Positions 1 to 11,656 of a stretch of 64,000 nucleotides of DNA are shown here, piece after piece (position 1 is the stretch's first letter; each line of letters opens with the position of its first letter). The notes under the pieces were generated by a model. That model saw nothing but the letters and a program-made list of their open reading frames with translations. It had not been told where the DNA came from and searched no databases. A program made the position numbers and the translations under genes. The DNA comes from Asterochloris sp. CNOR1. Lineage: Eukaryota; Chlorophyta; Trebouxiophyceae; Trebouxiales; Trebouxiaceae. Where the stretch lies: positions 2,170,001 to 2,234,000 of the forward strand of contig OZ017752.1 in assembly GCA_963969365.1 (NCBI GenBank). Direction: 5' to 3'.

Positions 1-433
1 CTGGCAAGCAGGGCAGACTGAGAACAGCATCAGCGTTGCTGCCACAGCAGCATGCCCTGCAGTTGCTGCCATCAGCACCGTTGCTCATGATGAGACAGCA
101 GGGCGCATTCTGCTCACCACTGCCAGGTCCTTGCCCTCGAGGGACACCAGCAGGCGCACTGTCTCTCCATCTTCTAAGAAAGCTTTCACATCAGCCCTGC
201 ACAGATCAGCCAACCAGGAATCAGTGCACCTGCCCACAGCACATGCAGGTGGCATGAACTGGACAGCGAATGGCATGCCTGGCTCTGCCAGCCACTTACT
301 GTGCCTCAGAGGCCAGCACGCGCTGCCAGGCATCATCCTTCACTCTCAGGGAGGAGCAGATGCGGTCGCAGAGCCAGGGGAGCCTGGTGTCAGGCCCAGC
401 CGGGGCTTTGCCCCCTCCGGCCTCGTCCCCCAT
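1..433 (-). CDS. Probable axonemal dynein heavy chain, N-terminal end (partial)
   Basis: The start codon is the ATG at 433-431. Exon 1 runs 433-300 and reads MGDEAGGGKAPAG, then a segment containing RLPWLCDRICSSLRVK. It ends at a GTAAGT donor. Exon 2 starts at 196 after GTGCAG, keeps the frame and reads QADVKAFLEDGETVRLLV, then LEGKDLAV, with a GTGAGC donor near 118. The rest lies beyond the left edge. The pattern of a charged start, a W/L-rich helix, then xFLxDGxxxxLLVxxxGKDL resembles the extreme N-terminus of axonemal dynein heavy-chain tails, which bind intermediate and light chains. Only about 70 residues are visible and no motor domain is present, so this is a family-level guess. Translation factor IF3 was considered, but the N-terminal part does not fit. 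The complete start codon and clean splice phase make a real gene likely. Confidence 0.45.
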
Positions 434-746
434 GCCTCAGCTCCAATGAGCGGGTGCTTGCTCAGGAGTCACGGTGTGATACCACAACGCAGGCCAATAC
501 CCAATAAACTGGACCGTGCTGGCAGGCAGTGCTATGCTGAGTGACTGGCGCTGTCCCCGGGCGAGCACTCAATTTTTTCAGGACCCAGACCTGCCGCTGA
601 GCACTTCTCAAGTAATTGAATTTTTCTTATATGATGTGGCAATGCCAAAATGAATGAAAGGTTCATGAAAGCATTAAATGGCAGAGAGAGGGGTTAACAT
701 GCATTCTTGGGGCCCAGCACAGGGAGGGGCAAGCGTTGGCAAAGAA
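434..746. other. Intergenic gap between RNR1 stop and dynein-like start
   Basis: The gap should hold the 3' UTR of the ribonucleotide reductase gene and the promoter of the dynein-like gene, both on the minus strand. A notably A/T-rich patch lies at about 570-640, including CATATAAG on the minus strand near 633-626, which is TATA-like and about 190 nt upstream of the ATG at 433. No coding exon was seen. Confidence 0.4.
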
Positions 747-3700
747 TCACGAGCCGCACATCAGGCAGGCATCCTTATTCTCTAGGCTACAGACCATGGC
801 GGCCAGCTGGCGCTCAGTCTCCATATCTGGGTCTGACATGACTGCCTTGGTCACAGCAGCCTTGGCAGAAGCTGAGTCTCTAGGAGTGGCGGGCGGCACG
901 TCCTGCTGCACATTTGCGCTCTGCTCCTGCACAGGCAGGCAGCATCTGGTCATGTGACCCTTGACACAGTGTCAGCAGACAATGCAGGCAAAGTGGTGCT
1001 CAGTCCAGCTGTACGCAGCTGCAGCAGGCAATGCCAGCCACATGAAGGTGCAAGCAACAGCAAGTAGAGGCGCTCACCTGCCAAGCTTGTGAAGCAAGGG
1101 AGGCAACATTGAGCAGGCAGGCACAATCACATGCAATTTACCTGAAACACAGTTGTAACAGGCAACAACAGGCACAAGCATGAGCAGCACTCGTTGCACC
1201 CTCACCTTCAGCTCCTTGCCCACCTCCGATGCAGCCGCCAGCTTGGCAGTCCTGGCAGCCTTGTTCTTTGCCAGCGCCTGCTGGTCCACCGTGAATTTGA
1301 TGGCGTCAGCAGCTGCACGTGTGCGCAGGTAGTACATGCCTGTTTTCAGGCCAGCCTGCAGGCAACTGTCTGGTTGTTGGCTACTTGTCAAGGACTAGGT
1401 GCTGCAGAGGCAGCTCTGCAGGCTGGATGAGCACAGGCACACAGCAGCAGGCACAGGGTCACTACTTATTGAAGCAGTGCAACAAATAGATAGACAGCGA
1501 CTGGTATGATGAGTTGCGTGCTGGCACGGTGTACAACACAGTAGGAGTCATGTAAGTTTCTGCAACCGAGCACAGCATAGGCAGGCAGAAGCAGGTGAGA
1601 TGGTAATCCACACAGAGGCACAACATGGCACAGGCAGGGACACAGGAGCCTGCATCAGGGTTGCACTGTATCACACAGCACCGACAGGCAGCAGCAGGGC
1701 TGCACACCTTCCACCCGTAAAAGTGCAGGGAGGTGAGCTTCCCAAAGTTGGGATCGCTCATGTGCACGTTGAACGACTGGCTCTGGTCAATGTAAGCTCC
1801 CCGGTCGGCCGCCATGTCCACCAGCACGCGCTGTTTGATCTCCCACACTGTCTTGTACAGCGCCTTCAAGTTGTCAGGAATGTCCAGGTCCTGCACGATC
1901 AAAGTCTGGGTCTTAAGGGTGGTTAGACTCTACTTAAATTGGCTGACTCAGTGCTGCAGGGTCTGCGCTCCTCACCTGTGCATGATACCGGTAGCAATTG
2001 CAGACCATGCAGGCACGGGGTTATGCAGAGGAGTCAGGCAGCAGAGTCCTGTGGTCGTGCATGAGCAGCCTGGGCTTGCATCTGTAACAGTGAAGCGCCA
2101 AACTGACCAACATGCACACCGCTCTGGGGCAACTGCCTATGTCATGACATAGCCTTGAGTAACATTGAAATGCATGGTTTTGCAGCATGGCACTGCTCCA
2201 AGCCACCTGCACGCTGACATGTCACAGCAATCTTGGGGGCCCCTGTGCATCTTCACATGCGCCAAGCAGTGACACTGCGCTCTTGCCCCACCTGCACACT
2301 GCCATTGGCTGCCACCAGCTCGTTCTTGAGGTCTGGGGACCACAGCCCAAGTGCCGTCAGGTCCATCAGCAGGTGCTGATTGACAACTGTGAATTCCCCG
2401 CTTAGCACGCGCCGCACATAGATATTGCTGGTGTATGGCTCAAAGCACTCATTGTTTCCAAGAATCTGCAGGGGCAGGCAAAGCTCAGCAGCGATGACAT
2501 GTGAGTATCCCAGAGGGCCACCGCGTCAGCTTGTGGCAGCCAACAGACTGCCCTGCTGAGTAGTGTCATCCCAAACCAGCCACATACCGTGCAACATACC
2601 ACAAAGCATTTCATGGCCAAGGCATGTTGGGTATGGCAAAACAAGGTGCACAAAGTGATGCAGCCCAGTGCTCAGCCTGATCAGGGCACCTGCTTGCTCC
2701 CTTGGAATGGTGCTTTGCTGATGCGAGCAAACATGTGTGCGGCATGCGCCCACCTGGGAGGTGGAGGCTGTGGGCATGGGTGCAACCAGCAGAGAATTGC
2801 GCACACCGTGCTGCGCAATGTCCGCCCGCAGCCGAACCCAGTCCCAGCGGTCAGAGGCGGGCTTCACACCCCACATGTCTGGCTGCAGGATGCCCCTGCT
2901 CACAGGGCTGCCCTCATAGCTTGAGTAGGGGCCTGGAGGTCAGAGGTCTGGGGTGAGGCAGTGCAAAGTACTTAGCAGCACATGCAGTGATCTGAGACCA
3001 ATGAGCTGTGCCAGGTCAAATCCCTTGCATGTTCAACTCTGCTGGCAACTGGTAACAGCCTCAGCTGTGCAGCCACCTGAGCCACTGCAGTCTCAGAAAG
3101 GCTCTAGAAACAATTGCACTCACAAAGAGTCACTGCTGCAATGATGGACAACTACCCACCTTCCTCCTGCGCCAGCTCGCAGGAAATCTTGAGGGCTGTG
3201 TAGTAGATGCACTCAAAGATCTCCTTGTTTAGCTGGGTGGCCTGGGGGCTGTCAAAGGGCATGCCCAGAATGATGAAGGTGTCTGCAAGACCCTGCAGGC
3301 AGGAGCAGATTGGCAGCGTTGAGGCTAAGCCTGATGCCACAAGTTCAGAGCGGCAGCCCTGCAGCTGGCCCGTTCATTTCAGGGATGTGTTACCTGAGAG
3401 TCTGCGCAGTTTTCAAAGCTCGCTAAGCAGCCTTGCGCTGGCAGGCAGGCATTATGCTGCGCTGCTTGAAGTGAGCAGGCCAGCTTGCCTGCACTCCAAT
3501 GCCAATGGGCCTGTGGCGCATGTTGGACCTCTGTGCAGTGTCCACGGGATAGAAGTTGATGTCGATGATGCGGTTCAGGTTCCTGGTCACCTGGGCTGTC
3601 ACCTTGGCCAGACGATCGAAATCAAAAAACCTGCAGGCATAGCACTACTGGCCGACCTGGCAGAGGGAGCTGCAGCAGCGGACAGATAAGCTGCACCTGA

Positions 3701-6700
3701 ACATCACAGGTGGTCAAGATTGTGGCTCACCTCTGACCAGCATTTAGGCTCCCTGTTGTCTTGACAACCTTGCCAGTGGTTCCCCGCTCCTTCACAAACC
3801 TGAAGCGCAGCAGGGCAGTGCTTGAGAGACAGCAGGGAGCAAGAGACTAGCAGGTCGGCAGTTCCAGGGGCAATCCACAAGCATGACAACAGGCGCATCA
3901 CAAGCATAGCATCAAGCATCTGCACCCCAGCAGGCTCACCTCGGCAGAGCGATTGATGCCAGATTACACACTGCAGACTCCTCTGGGCTACTGTACTCGA
4001 TGATTTCTGTGCAGAGGTTGCTGCACTTGATGGTTCCTAGGTTCTGCTGGTTGGACTTGCGATTGCAGGTATCCTTGTACAGCATGTAAGGGTTGCCGGT
4101 TTCCACCTGTAGCCAGTGCAACAGAGATGCAGAACACCAGCAGCACGGAGTGGCAGATAGGTGCTCAGCTGCATGTGGCAGGCAGCTGACCTGGATCAAG
4201 TCGCAGAGACACGATGACTAGGCAGGTGAATAGCCACATGGGGCGGTAGGGGCCAGCGCATTGAAGGCTGCTGGTGCCTGTGAAACGCTGCACATGCAGG
4301 CAGTGATGACAGGGGAGCAGACAGGTGTCTCTGACAGCAGCACAAAATGGCAACACAGGTGAAGCGTTGCACCTCAACATTCAAGTAAAGGTTCACCCCA
4401 GGGGTGCCGCAGGCTGTACTGCTCGATTTGCTGGCCAGGCAACACTGCGGCTGACCTGCAGCAGGGTGCCCTGCAGCAAACTGCCCACCTGTGCCTCCAG
4501 GATGGCAAACCAGAGCTGCTGGGCCTTGATCACCCGTTTGGTCCGCCCCTCCCTCTCATACTTCACATACAATGTCTCAAAGGCGTCACCCCAGCAGTCA
4601 GCCAGTCCTGGGGCCTCGTTGGGGCAGAAGAGGCTCCATTCTGCATGGCAGCTTGGACGCTCAGTGGCAGCGTGCCTATGAGCAAGGAGTGGCAGCGTGC
4701 GTGCAATGAGTGACAGCAAGGTGCATGGAGCAAGCATGGTGGGCCATCAACTTTGCTTACGTACCTGCATTGGCCTCCACCCTCTGCATGAACAGGTCGT
4801 TTACCCAGAGGCCATAGAAAAGATCCCTGGCCCGCACCTGCAGAACCACAGCAATGCTTGCTCACCAGGCATTCTGCTGCATCCAGCACCACACGACATA
4901 CGCCAGGCAAGGCAATGTGCAGCGCTGATCGACTCAACAGGCAAGCAGGCGGAAGCAGCTGCCTGCTGGAGTGTGAGTTCACGCAGAACAGAAGTATCTG
5001 AGTTGGCTGAGCAGACGTTTAGCCAGGTGCTGCCTCTGCATGCCCCAACAATGAGTGCATGCTGCAATGTGGGTCTGCTCAGCAGGCCCACAGTGCAGCG
5101 AAGCAGGGCAATCAAGGGCATGCTGCCTCAGCAGAGCTAAGTAGGCTTGCATGGTAGCATGCCACTGTAAGCTGTGCAGGCCCCACCTCCTCTTTGCCAT
5201 GGTTCTTGCGCAGGTCCAGCCACTCAAAGATGTCGCTGTGCCACGGCTCTAGGTAGATAGCAAAGGCACCCTTGCGCTTGCCGCCACCCTGGTCCACATA
5301 CCTGGACCAGGCATGCCAAATGCTGGCTGTGCATGCCAGCTGTGCAGCTCTGTGGTGCGCGAGCACTCAAGTACTGGCAGGCTGCTTGACTTCAAGGTTG
5401 GGCCTCATGTCAGGTAGCAAGGCGGGGTTCCTACCTCAATTTCTGCATCCGCGGACCTGGCCAAGACACATGCACAGGCGAGTCAAGCCCTGCAGGATTC
5501 AACAGGCACAGCAGCACAGGGTGTGGTCTCACCTTGCTGTGTCATTGAAGACTCGCAACATGGGCACAATGCCATTGGAGTTGCCATTGGTGCCCCTGAT
5601 GTAGCTCCCTGTGGCCCTGATGTTGTGCATGGACAGACCAATCCCACCAGCACTCTTGGAGATGCACGCACACTCCTTCAGAGTGTCATAGATCCCCTGT
5701 AGGAACATTGCAGCCTGTTTGTGTGGAACCATGCTGTTGTGGGGAAAGTCCATGCAGCATTCCTGCAGGAGCATGGTGCTACTTTGTGCTACTGCAGGCT
5801 CTGACGGCCTGGTCCATGTAGCTTTCCAAAGCACTTGGGATCCTCCACAAGATCGGTAAACCACCTGCGCATCACCGACTGGGTGCAGCCTCTCTCACCT
5901 CAATGCTGTCCCCCTTCATACAGATGAGGAAGCAGCTGCTCAGCTGGGGCCGCGGCGTGCCAGCATTGAACAAAGTGGGGGATGCATGAGTGAACCATCG
6001 CTCGCTGAGCAGGTGATATGTTCGGAGCACGCTCTGCAGGGAGGCACAGGTGCTTGTGACAACAGCACCCTATATTCTCACAAGCAGTCACACAGGAGAG
6101 ACAGACTTGAAAGGGGCAGATCTTGACCATGCTGTGCAGGCGAAAGGGGCGTGAAGGGCAGCCCTGGACCAGGTGCACAAATTGAGAAGTGCCAAGCGAT
6201 AAGAGGTGCTGTCCTATGCACGGCGACATTTGGCTGGAGGCAAGGCATCAGAGAAGACATCGAGGCTGCATGTGGCCTGGCAAGCCAGAGCACCCCAAGG
6301 CACACAGTTGTGACCAGCTGCTATAGCATCTGAGTACCTTTTTTATCTAGCACCAGAGGAGCACCATGAGCTCATATGATGTGCTCAGCTGCATGAAGCT
6401 TATGACGACTGCATGCTGAGGGGTCAACAGTGGCAGCCCACCTCAATGTCCTCCTTGTGTATGCCCACGCTGACCCTCATCAGCATGTGCTGGGGGCGCT
6501 CCACCACCTTCCCGTTGATTCGCAGCAGGTAGGATCGCTCCAAGGTCTGCAGCAGTCAGCCACTCCATATGTCATGCTTACAAGCGGCTTACGGTGCATG
6601 GTAGACATGAAGGCATTTACCTGCTACAGAGACTGAAATAGCTAAAGATGCTGTGCTTGCCACACAGGCAGCTCATCATGGCAGCAAAGCCTACCAGACA

Positions 6701-8257
6701 CATACGTTTCTGCCTCAGTCCATGGCTGGCAGGGAGCTGTCAATCCTCAGGGTTTCTTGTGCAGTCCTCCCCTCCACAATCAGGGAGGGGACCCGTCAGC
6801 CACATGGCAGTTGTTCAAGCTTACCTTGAAACCGAAGTAGTCGTAGTCAAAGTCCCTGTCATAGATGATCTCACTGTCTAGCCTCTCAGAATTCTGCAGG
6901 CCGCACACACAGTGTATGGGGTCCATGCTTTGTGATCACAGAGCCCCTCTGCCAGGGAGAGGCTTGTCCTTCAGATTGTGCAGGTCACTGCCAAAAGGCG
7001 GAATGCAGCACAGGCCGCAAGTGTACGCCCAGCTGCCTGTGAAGCAAGATCACGTGTCAAGAGCCTCATGTCTTCTCAAGACATCAGTCAGTCTGCCAGG
7101 AGAGTCTGCAGGCTGTGCAGGCAAGGGCACAAATCATGACCCATCAAGCAGCAACAGCAGCTCACTGCCTGGATGATATCATACACATCATCAGCAATGA
7201 GCGGTGCAGGCTCTCCATTCTTAGGGTTGACATGGCTGTGCATGATGCGCACGCTGCGTGGACATGGAATTCATCATCAGCGGTGATAACGGGCCTATGT
7301 TGGGCTCTTTGAATAAGGCTCGAGATGCAGCTGACACAAGCAGGGCTGGACTGAACAACACACTCACGTTTCACTGAAAGACTTGAGGGTGTTCTTGTGC
7401 AGGTTGGAGACGGCTATCCTGGCTGCCAACTGCAACGTAGAACAGAATGTCAAGCATCAAATGGCCCAAGTCCTTGATGTCAAGATGCAGCTGTGAGCCC
7501 TTCTGCACCTGGCAGCAGCACTGGCAGTTGGCCCAGGTGCAGCCTGGGCATCTAGGCGCTGTGTGATCTGTGGGAAACTCAAGCTGGCTCTGCGTGCCAG
7601 TCACCAAGACCTGCCCAAGCAACATTCATTTAGCCAATCAGCATCTATCAAGGCAGCCATGTGAACACTCACCAGGGCATAGTCGGGGTGGGTGGCGGTC
7701 ATGGAGGCTGCAGTTTCAGCGGCCAGCTCATCAAGCTCGCTAGTGGTCACCCCCTTGTACACACCCACTGTTACCTTCTGTGCCACTGTAACCTGCAGGA
7801 GGAGGGAACCACATGTTGGGCGGCTGCTAAGACCATTCTCCGTGGGATGCTGCTGCACCATGTGCTGCATCTTGTACCTGCTGTGCCATGCTGGGCCTTG
7901 TGGGCCAGACCTGTCAAGGCATGAGCCACCAAGTGCATGACATGAGCGGGTGGCGGCAAGAGTTGACTGCCTGCATAGGCCTTGCTGGCACGCAAGATGC
8001 ACAAGGGCATACGATGGCACGCAAGACAAGCCCATGAGCACATGAATGCGCGGCAGCATAGCATGGACCCAACCTCACCGGGTCACAGAAGTCTGGATTC
8101 AAGCCATAAGAGAGCTTGGTTATCCGGGCTGTGATCTTATCAAACTGAACCTGCAGCACAGGCCTCCAGACTGCATATGTTTCTTCGCGGGCTGCTTGTC
8201 CAAGCAGCAGCTCATGCCTGCCTTTTCAGATCTGCCATCTCTTTTCAGGACAAACAT
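747..8257 (-). CDS. RNR1: Ribonucleoside-diphosphate reductase large subunit (class Ia, R1)
   Basis: It reduces ribonucleoside diphosphates to deoxyribonucleotides, pairing with a diferric R2 subunit in the cytosol. Exon 1 (8257-8222) encodes [12 protein letters not shown]. Exon 2 starts at 8150 with [13 protein letters not shown]; together they make the N-terminal ATP cone. Later exons carry the redox cysteine ([14 protein letters not shown], about 5940-5900), [20 protein letters not shown] (about 5660), the active-site NLCTEI and the partner cysteine in AVCNLAS (about 4030-3960). The last exon (953-747) ends in ACLMCGS, the C-terminal swinging Cys-x2-Cys pair. All parts of a full-length eukaryotic R1 are therefore present. 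The first intron is only 71 nt and uses a GC donor (AAG|GCAGGC). RNR genes are normally induced at S phase; no convincing element was seen here. The upstream neighbour, also on the minus strand, is ARMC6. Confidence 0.97.
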
Positions 8258-8588
8258 CTTTGAGGCGCGCCGGCTGCACCTCAGACGTCGCCTGAAAATG
8301 CTACGAAAAAGATTGACTTTGACTTCTGGCTGTGGGAGCCTCTCAGGCCACTGGCAGGTATGAGGAGGGCGCCTCTGGGGGCCTGAAGTCAGGCCTTGAC
8401 ACTTAGCTTGCAATACATGCCATGCCAGTGCTGCGCTCCCTGCAACCCCAGGCATTTGGGCCCAGATGCTGGTACGGTCACGCAAGCAGGCATTACATGA
8501 TGAAGCCAGTCAAGTTCAAGAAGGCAGCATGTCAGCCCAGCTACATTCGGCTGTCCAGGAAGGCATGAGAGGCACATGTGGTCAGCCG
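8258..8588. other. Gap: RNR1 promoter and ARMC6 3' UTR
   Basis: 331 bp separate the RNR1 start from the ARMC6 stop, both on the minus strand. A GC-rich GGCGCGCC lies directly upstream of the RNR1 ATG and a GACGTC palindrome near 8287. A poly(A)-type TGTAA for ARMC6 sits at 8497-8493. No exon was seen. Confidence 0.4.
8493..8497 (-). terminator. Candidate poly(A) signal TGTAA for ARMC6
   Basis: TGTAA on the minus strand, about 92 nt after the ARMC6 stop codon. TGTAA is the usual green-algal polyadenylation signal. Confidence 0.4.
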
Positions 8589-11559
8589 TCATGCAATCTG
8601 ATAGTCCTCTAAGCCCAAATCGCGAAGAGCCCCGCTGCCCACGTCCCCGCACGCTTGTGGGTACGTCCGCATGGCCTTGCGCAAAAGCTCCTCGGCACCC
8701 TTTTCCAGCAGCCCAGCACGCAGCTGGGTGCTGCGGGCGACGACATTCCTCAAGGCCATGCATGCCTGGCGGTGAACCCACTGCCACTCAGGCGTTGGCT
8801 TTGAGCTGTCCACAAGGGACAGCACCTGCATCCGTGTGCAGCTGGCTCAGTTGATGTACTAAGGCTGCCATGCTTTCGTGTAAGGGGCAGCCGCCCTACT
8901 GGCCCTTGCACTTGTCCAGCTCAAGTGATGCTGCAGGGCAGATGAGCACGGCCACGCCGACAATGCACAGCTCACCTCAAGCACAGTGTCCCCACACCCA
9001 CACTCTACTGCCTTTTCAGCGGCAGAAGGGCTGCGCAGCAGCAGGGCCGTCAGCAGGCCCAGCGCCTGCTCCAGGGTGCCTGCCTTCTCCAAGTGGGCGT
9101 GGACAACCGTCTGAAGGATATTCAGGGCACCGCGCTCCACCAGCTCAGTCCTGATGCTGTCACTGTTGGCCAGCTGCCGCAGCAGAGCACAGCAGGCCTT
9201 GCAGACAGCAGGGTAGCTCAGGTACTTCTGGGGCATCTGCAGCCAAAAAAAGCGCCAAAACGGTTTGAGGGCCACTTGCAGAGAGCAGATGCTGATGCCA
9301 AAAGGCAGTCCTTGCCCCGCTTGTGCACAGAGATGCACAGACAGCACAGGCAGGTGGACACAAGTCTTGGGTCTGCACGCAAGATGACAAAAGATGCATC
9401 TGTCAAGCACTGCAGCCTCAATGTGTGCGTGTCCTGCCAAGCAATGGAGAGGGGCTATATAAAACACGGCGCCGCAGGGGCAGGAATAGGGCAAAGCGTA
9501 CAAAAGCCACCGCTGGGCTGGCATTTAGTGAGGCAAGTTGGAGGGCACAACCCCTGTGCTGTCGTTTTGCCAATTGTTGAAGCAGAACACACACCGGCAA
9601 GGTGATGTCAAGGGCTCCGGCGTCAGCCAGCTCCTTGCAGATGTCATCATTGACAGCCAGCTTTTTTATGGCCATGCAGATATCTGCTATCAATCCTGGC
9701 ACTGCCTGCTCGTCAGCTGTGGGCAGCAGCTGCAACAGCGTCAGGTGGCCCCCAGCCTTGGACAGCATCCTTGCATTCTGGAAGCACCTACAGTGAAGCT
9801 TAGCATAACTTGAGATGCTGTGTCTGCACTGTATAGCAGGCAGCCTACACATACCCTGGTTGTCATGGCCAGCCTCCAGACCCACAAGCAACAGCAAGAT
9901 GTGCAGACTGCACAGCAATAGCCTGACGTGCCTCCCATGGAACAGCAATGGCAGGCCTCAGGTGAGCAAGCAGCAGGCACATTCAGAAATTTGTGCACAG
10001 GAGCCTGGTCAAGGCCTTGTTCATAGCCATTGCACACGGCACCCAACCCCTCACTCAGCAAGCAGACAACCGCGTTTCAGGACAGACCCAGTTCATACCT
10101 TGATGCTGGCGGTCGGGGGTCATCAGCAGTGGTGACGCTGCGTACCAGAGCACAGACCGCCCGTACTGCACCTGCATCTGGCGTCTGCCTGAGAGACGCC
10201 ACCAGCATGCTGCAGCTGCCACTGTCAACTGCACTGCACTTGTTCTCCTCATGCTTGGTGCAAGCTGCAGCCAAGGTCGCTGCTGCTGCTTTCACCAGAG
10301 ACGGTTGGCCTGCAGCGGCAGCACATGTGGTGTGTCGGCATGGTCCCTGTGATGTGTAGCCAGCCTCAAGGCGGTCCAGCTGCTCCTGAGCCCAGCAAGT
10401 GGCTGCCCAGGCTCCAGCAGGGAGCTTCGGTCTGCAGGCAGCTGCAGAGGCTGCCATGTTTTGCAATCCATTCATCACATAAAAAAAAAGTGCTGCCACA
10501 ACTCACTGCTGCTGGCGGGGAGCAGTGCAGCCACCTTCCTGACCCCATCGGCTGCAAAAAATGCCTGCCTGGCGCCCTCCCTGGCCACCTCAAGCGCCCT
10601 GGAGGCCCCTGGCGATGGACTGCTGCCCAGGAGAGCTTGCATCAGCTGCAGGCCCTCCTCAGGCTGGCAGCCCTTGATGCTGACTGCATGGAGCACTGAT
10701 GCCACAGCATCGCTCTCAATCGCAGCTGCATGCAGGACAGAGCAGCCTCAGATGAGCTTCATGTGGTCACCCACCCCCGCACTGTGGGTGTGTTAGCTTG
10801 GGGTGTGCCTTATGTGTGATGCCCAGCAAGGCATCTTGCACGGCACAGCATGTACAGGCATGCAGGCACCATGCCTCGCAGCCTGTGTCTACGAGGATGG
10901 GTAAGGACGGGAACATGTTTGCTCACCTTTCAGCAGCGCTGGGAGGTCCTCCTCAGGCTGCAGAGCCTCTGCGAGCTGCTGCAGAGCAGTGTGCAGCCCA
11001 GCGCCATGCTGGCCAGCCCCTTGCACCGCCGCCTTGAGGAAGGCTGCAGCGCTGCTGGCTTTCTCTCTGCAGACAGAGTGTGGATGCACTTCGCTGCCCT
11101 GCTGGACGACAAGCGATCAGCCACAAGGAGCAGCCTTTGTCAAGCAAATGCGCAGTCTCACGTGATGGCATCCTGGGCTGCTGCGCCAGTTGTGTTGATG
11201 CCACTGATGTCAAGTCCCTGCACGGAGCTGTTCTGGCTGCTCATGTTGCCATCTGTGCATGTTGAATGGCAGCAGGGGAGAGCTACGCCACCTGCAGCTT
11301 TAGCTCCTCAAGGGCATTGGACACTGCCTCCTCACACTGCACACACACAGGCAACGTCAGTGCTGGTGTCCTCAGAGTTCAGATGATTTCAGGAGCACTT
11401 AAGCTGCGCACCTCCATGTCGAACTCATCAATATTTTCCTGGACTGCTGCATCAAACTGATCCTGCACCACAAGCACCTGCCATCAAGCTTGCTACTGTC
11501 AATCAGGTCCCTCGCCTGGCAGGGGCTCTTGCCTGGCCGGCCAGCCGTGGTACTCCCAT
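8589..11559 (-). CDS. ARMC6: Armadillo-repeat protein of the ARMC6 family
   Basis: The protein matches ARMC6 along its length. The N-terminus reads DQFDAAVQENIDEFDMEV and then EEAVSNALEELKLQ. The middle exons carry armadillo helices such as CKELADAGALDI and RTELVERGALNILQTVV. The C-terminus contains WVHRQACMALRNVVARS followed by a GAEELLRKA helix and ALRDLGLEDY. ARMC6 is conserved across eukaryotes and its biochemical role is poorly known, so none is claimed. The start is inferred: an ATG at 11559-11557 gives MGVPRLAGQ, a consensus GC donor (CAG|GCAAGA) and a 70-nt intron, joining in phase to exon 2 at 11462. A start at about 11644 (MATSPV) with a GT donor is the alternative. Its start faces that of the sterol reductase 97 bp away. 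Confidence 0.9.
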
Positions 11560-11656
11560 TGAGTTGACTCAAGATCAAAAATAAGTCAGGGAGGGAAGGG
11601 CTGAAGAGCTGCAGCTGGTCAAAGGTTAGGATCCCAAAACCACAGGACTTGTCGCC
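11560..11656. promoter_or_regulatory. Bidirectional promoter region, ARMC6 / sterol reductase
   Basis: These 97 bp lie between the inferred ARMC6 start (minus) and the sterol delta-7 reductase start (plus). Both promoters and 5' UTRs must fit here or overlap the genes. A TTGACTCAA palindrome-like site lies at about 11563-11571. No TATA box was recognised. Confidence 0.5.

Noticed and set aside
112-196. Similarity of ADVKAFLEDGETVRLLVSLE to bacterial translation factor IF3
   Set aside because: The upstream in-phase exon with MGDEAGG...WLCDRICSSL has no place in IF3; a dynein tail start fits both exons better.
8264-8271. GGCGCGCC beside the RNR1 start as an E2F site
   Set aside because: The core is compatible, but the T-rich half of the E2F consensus is missing and such GC runs are common here.
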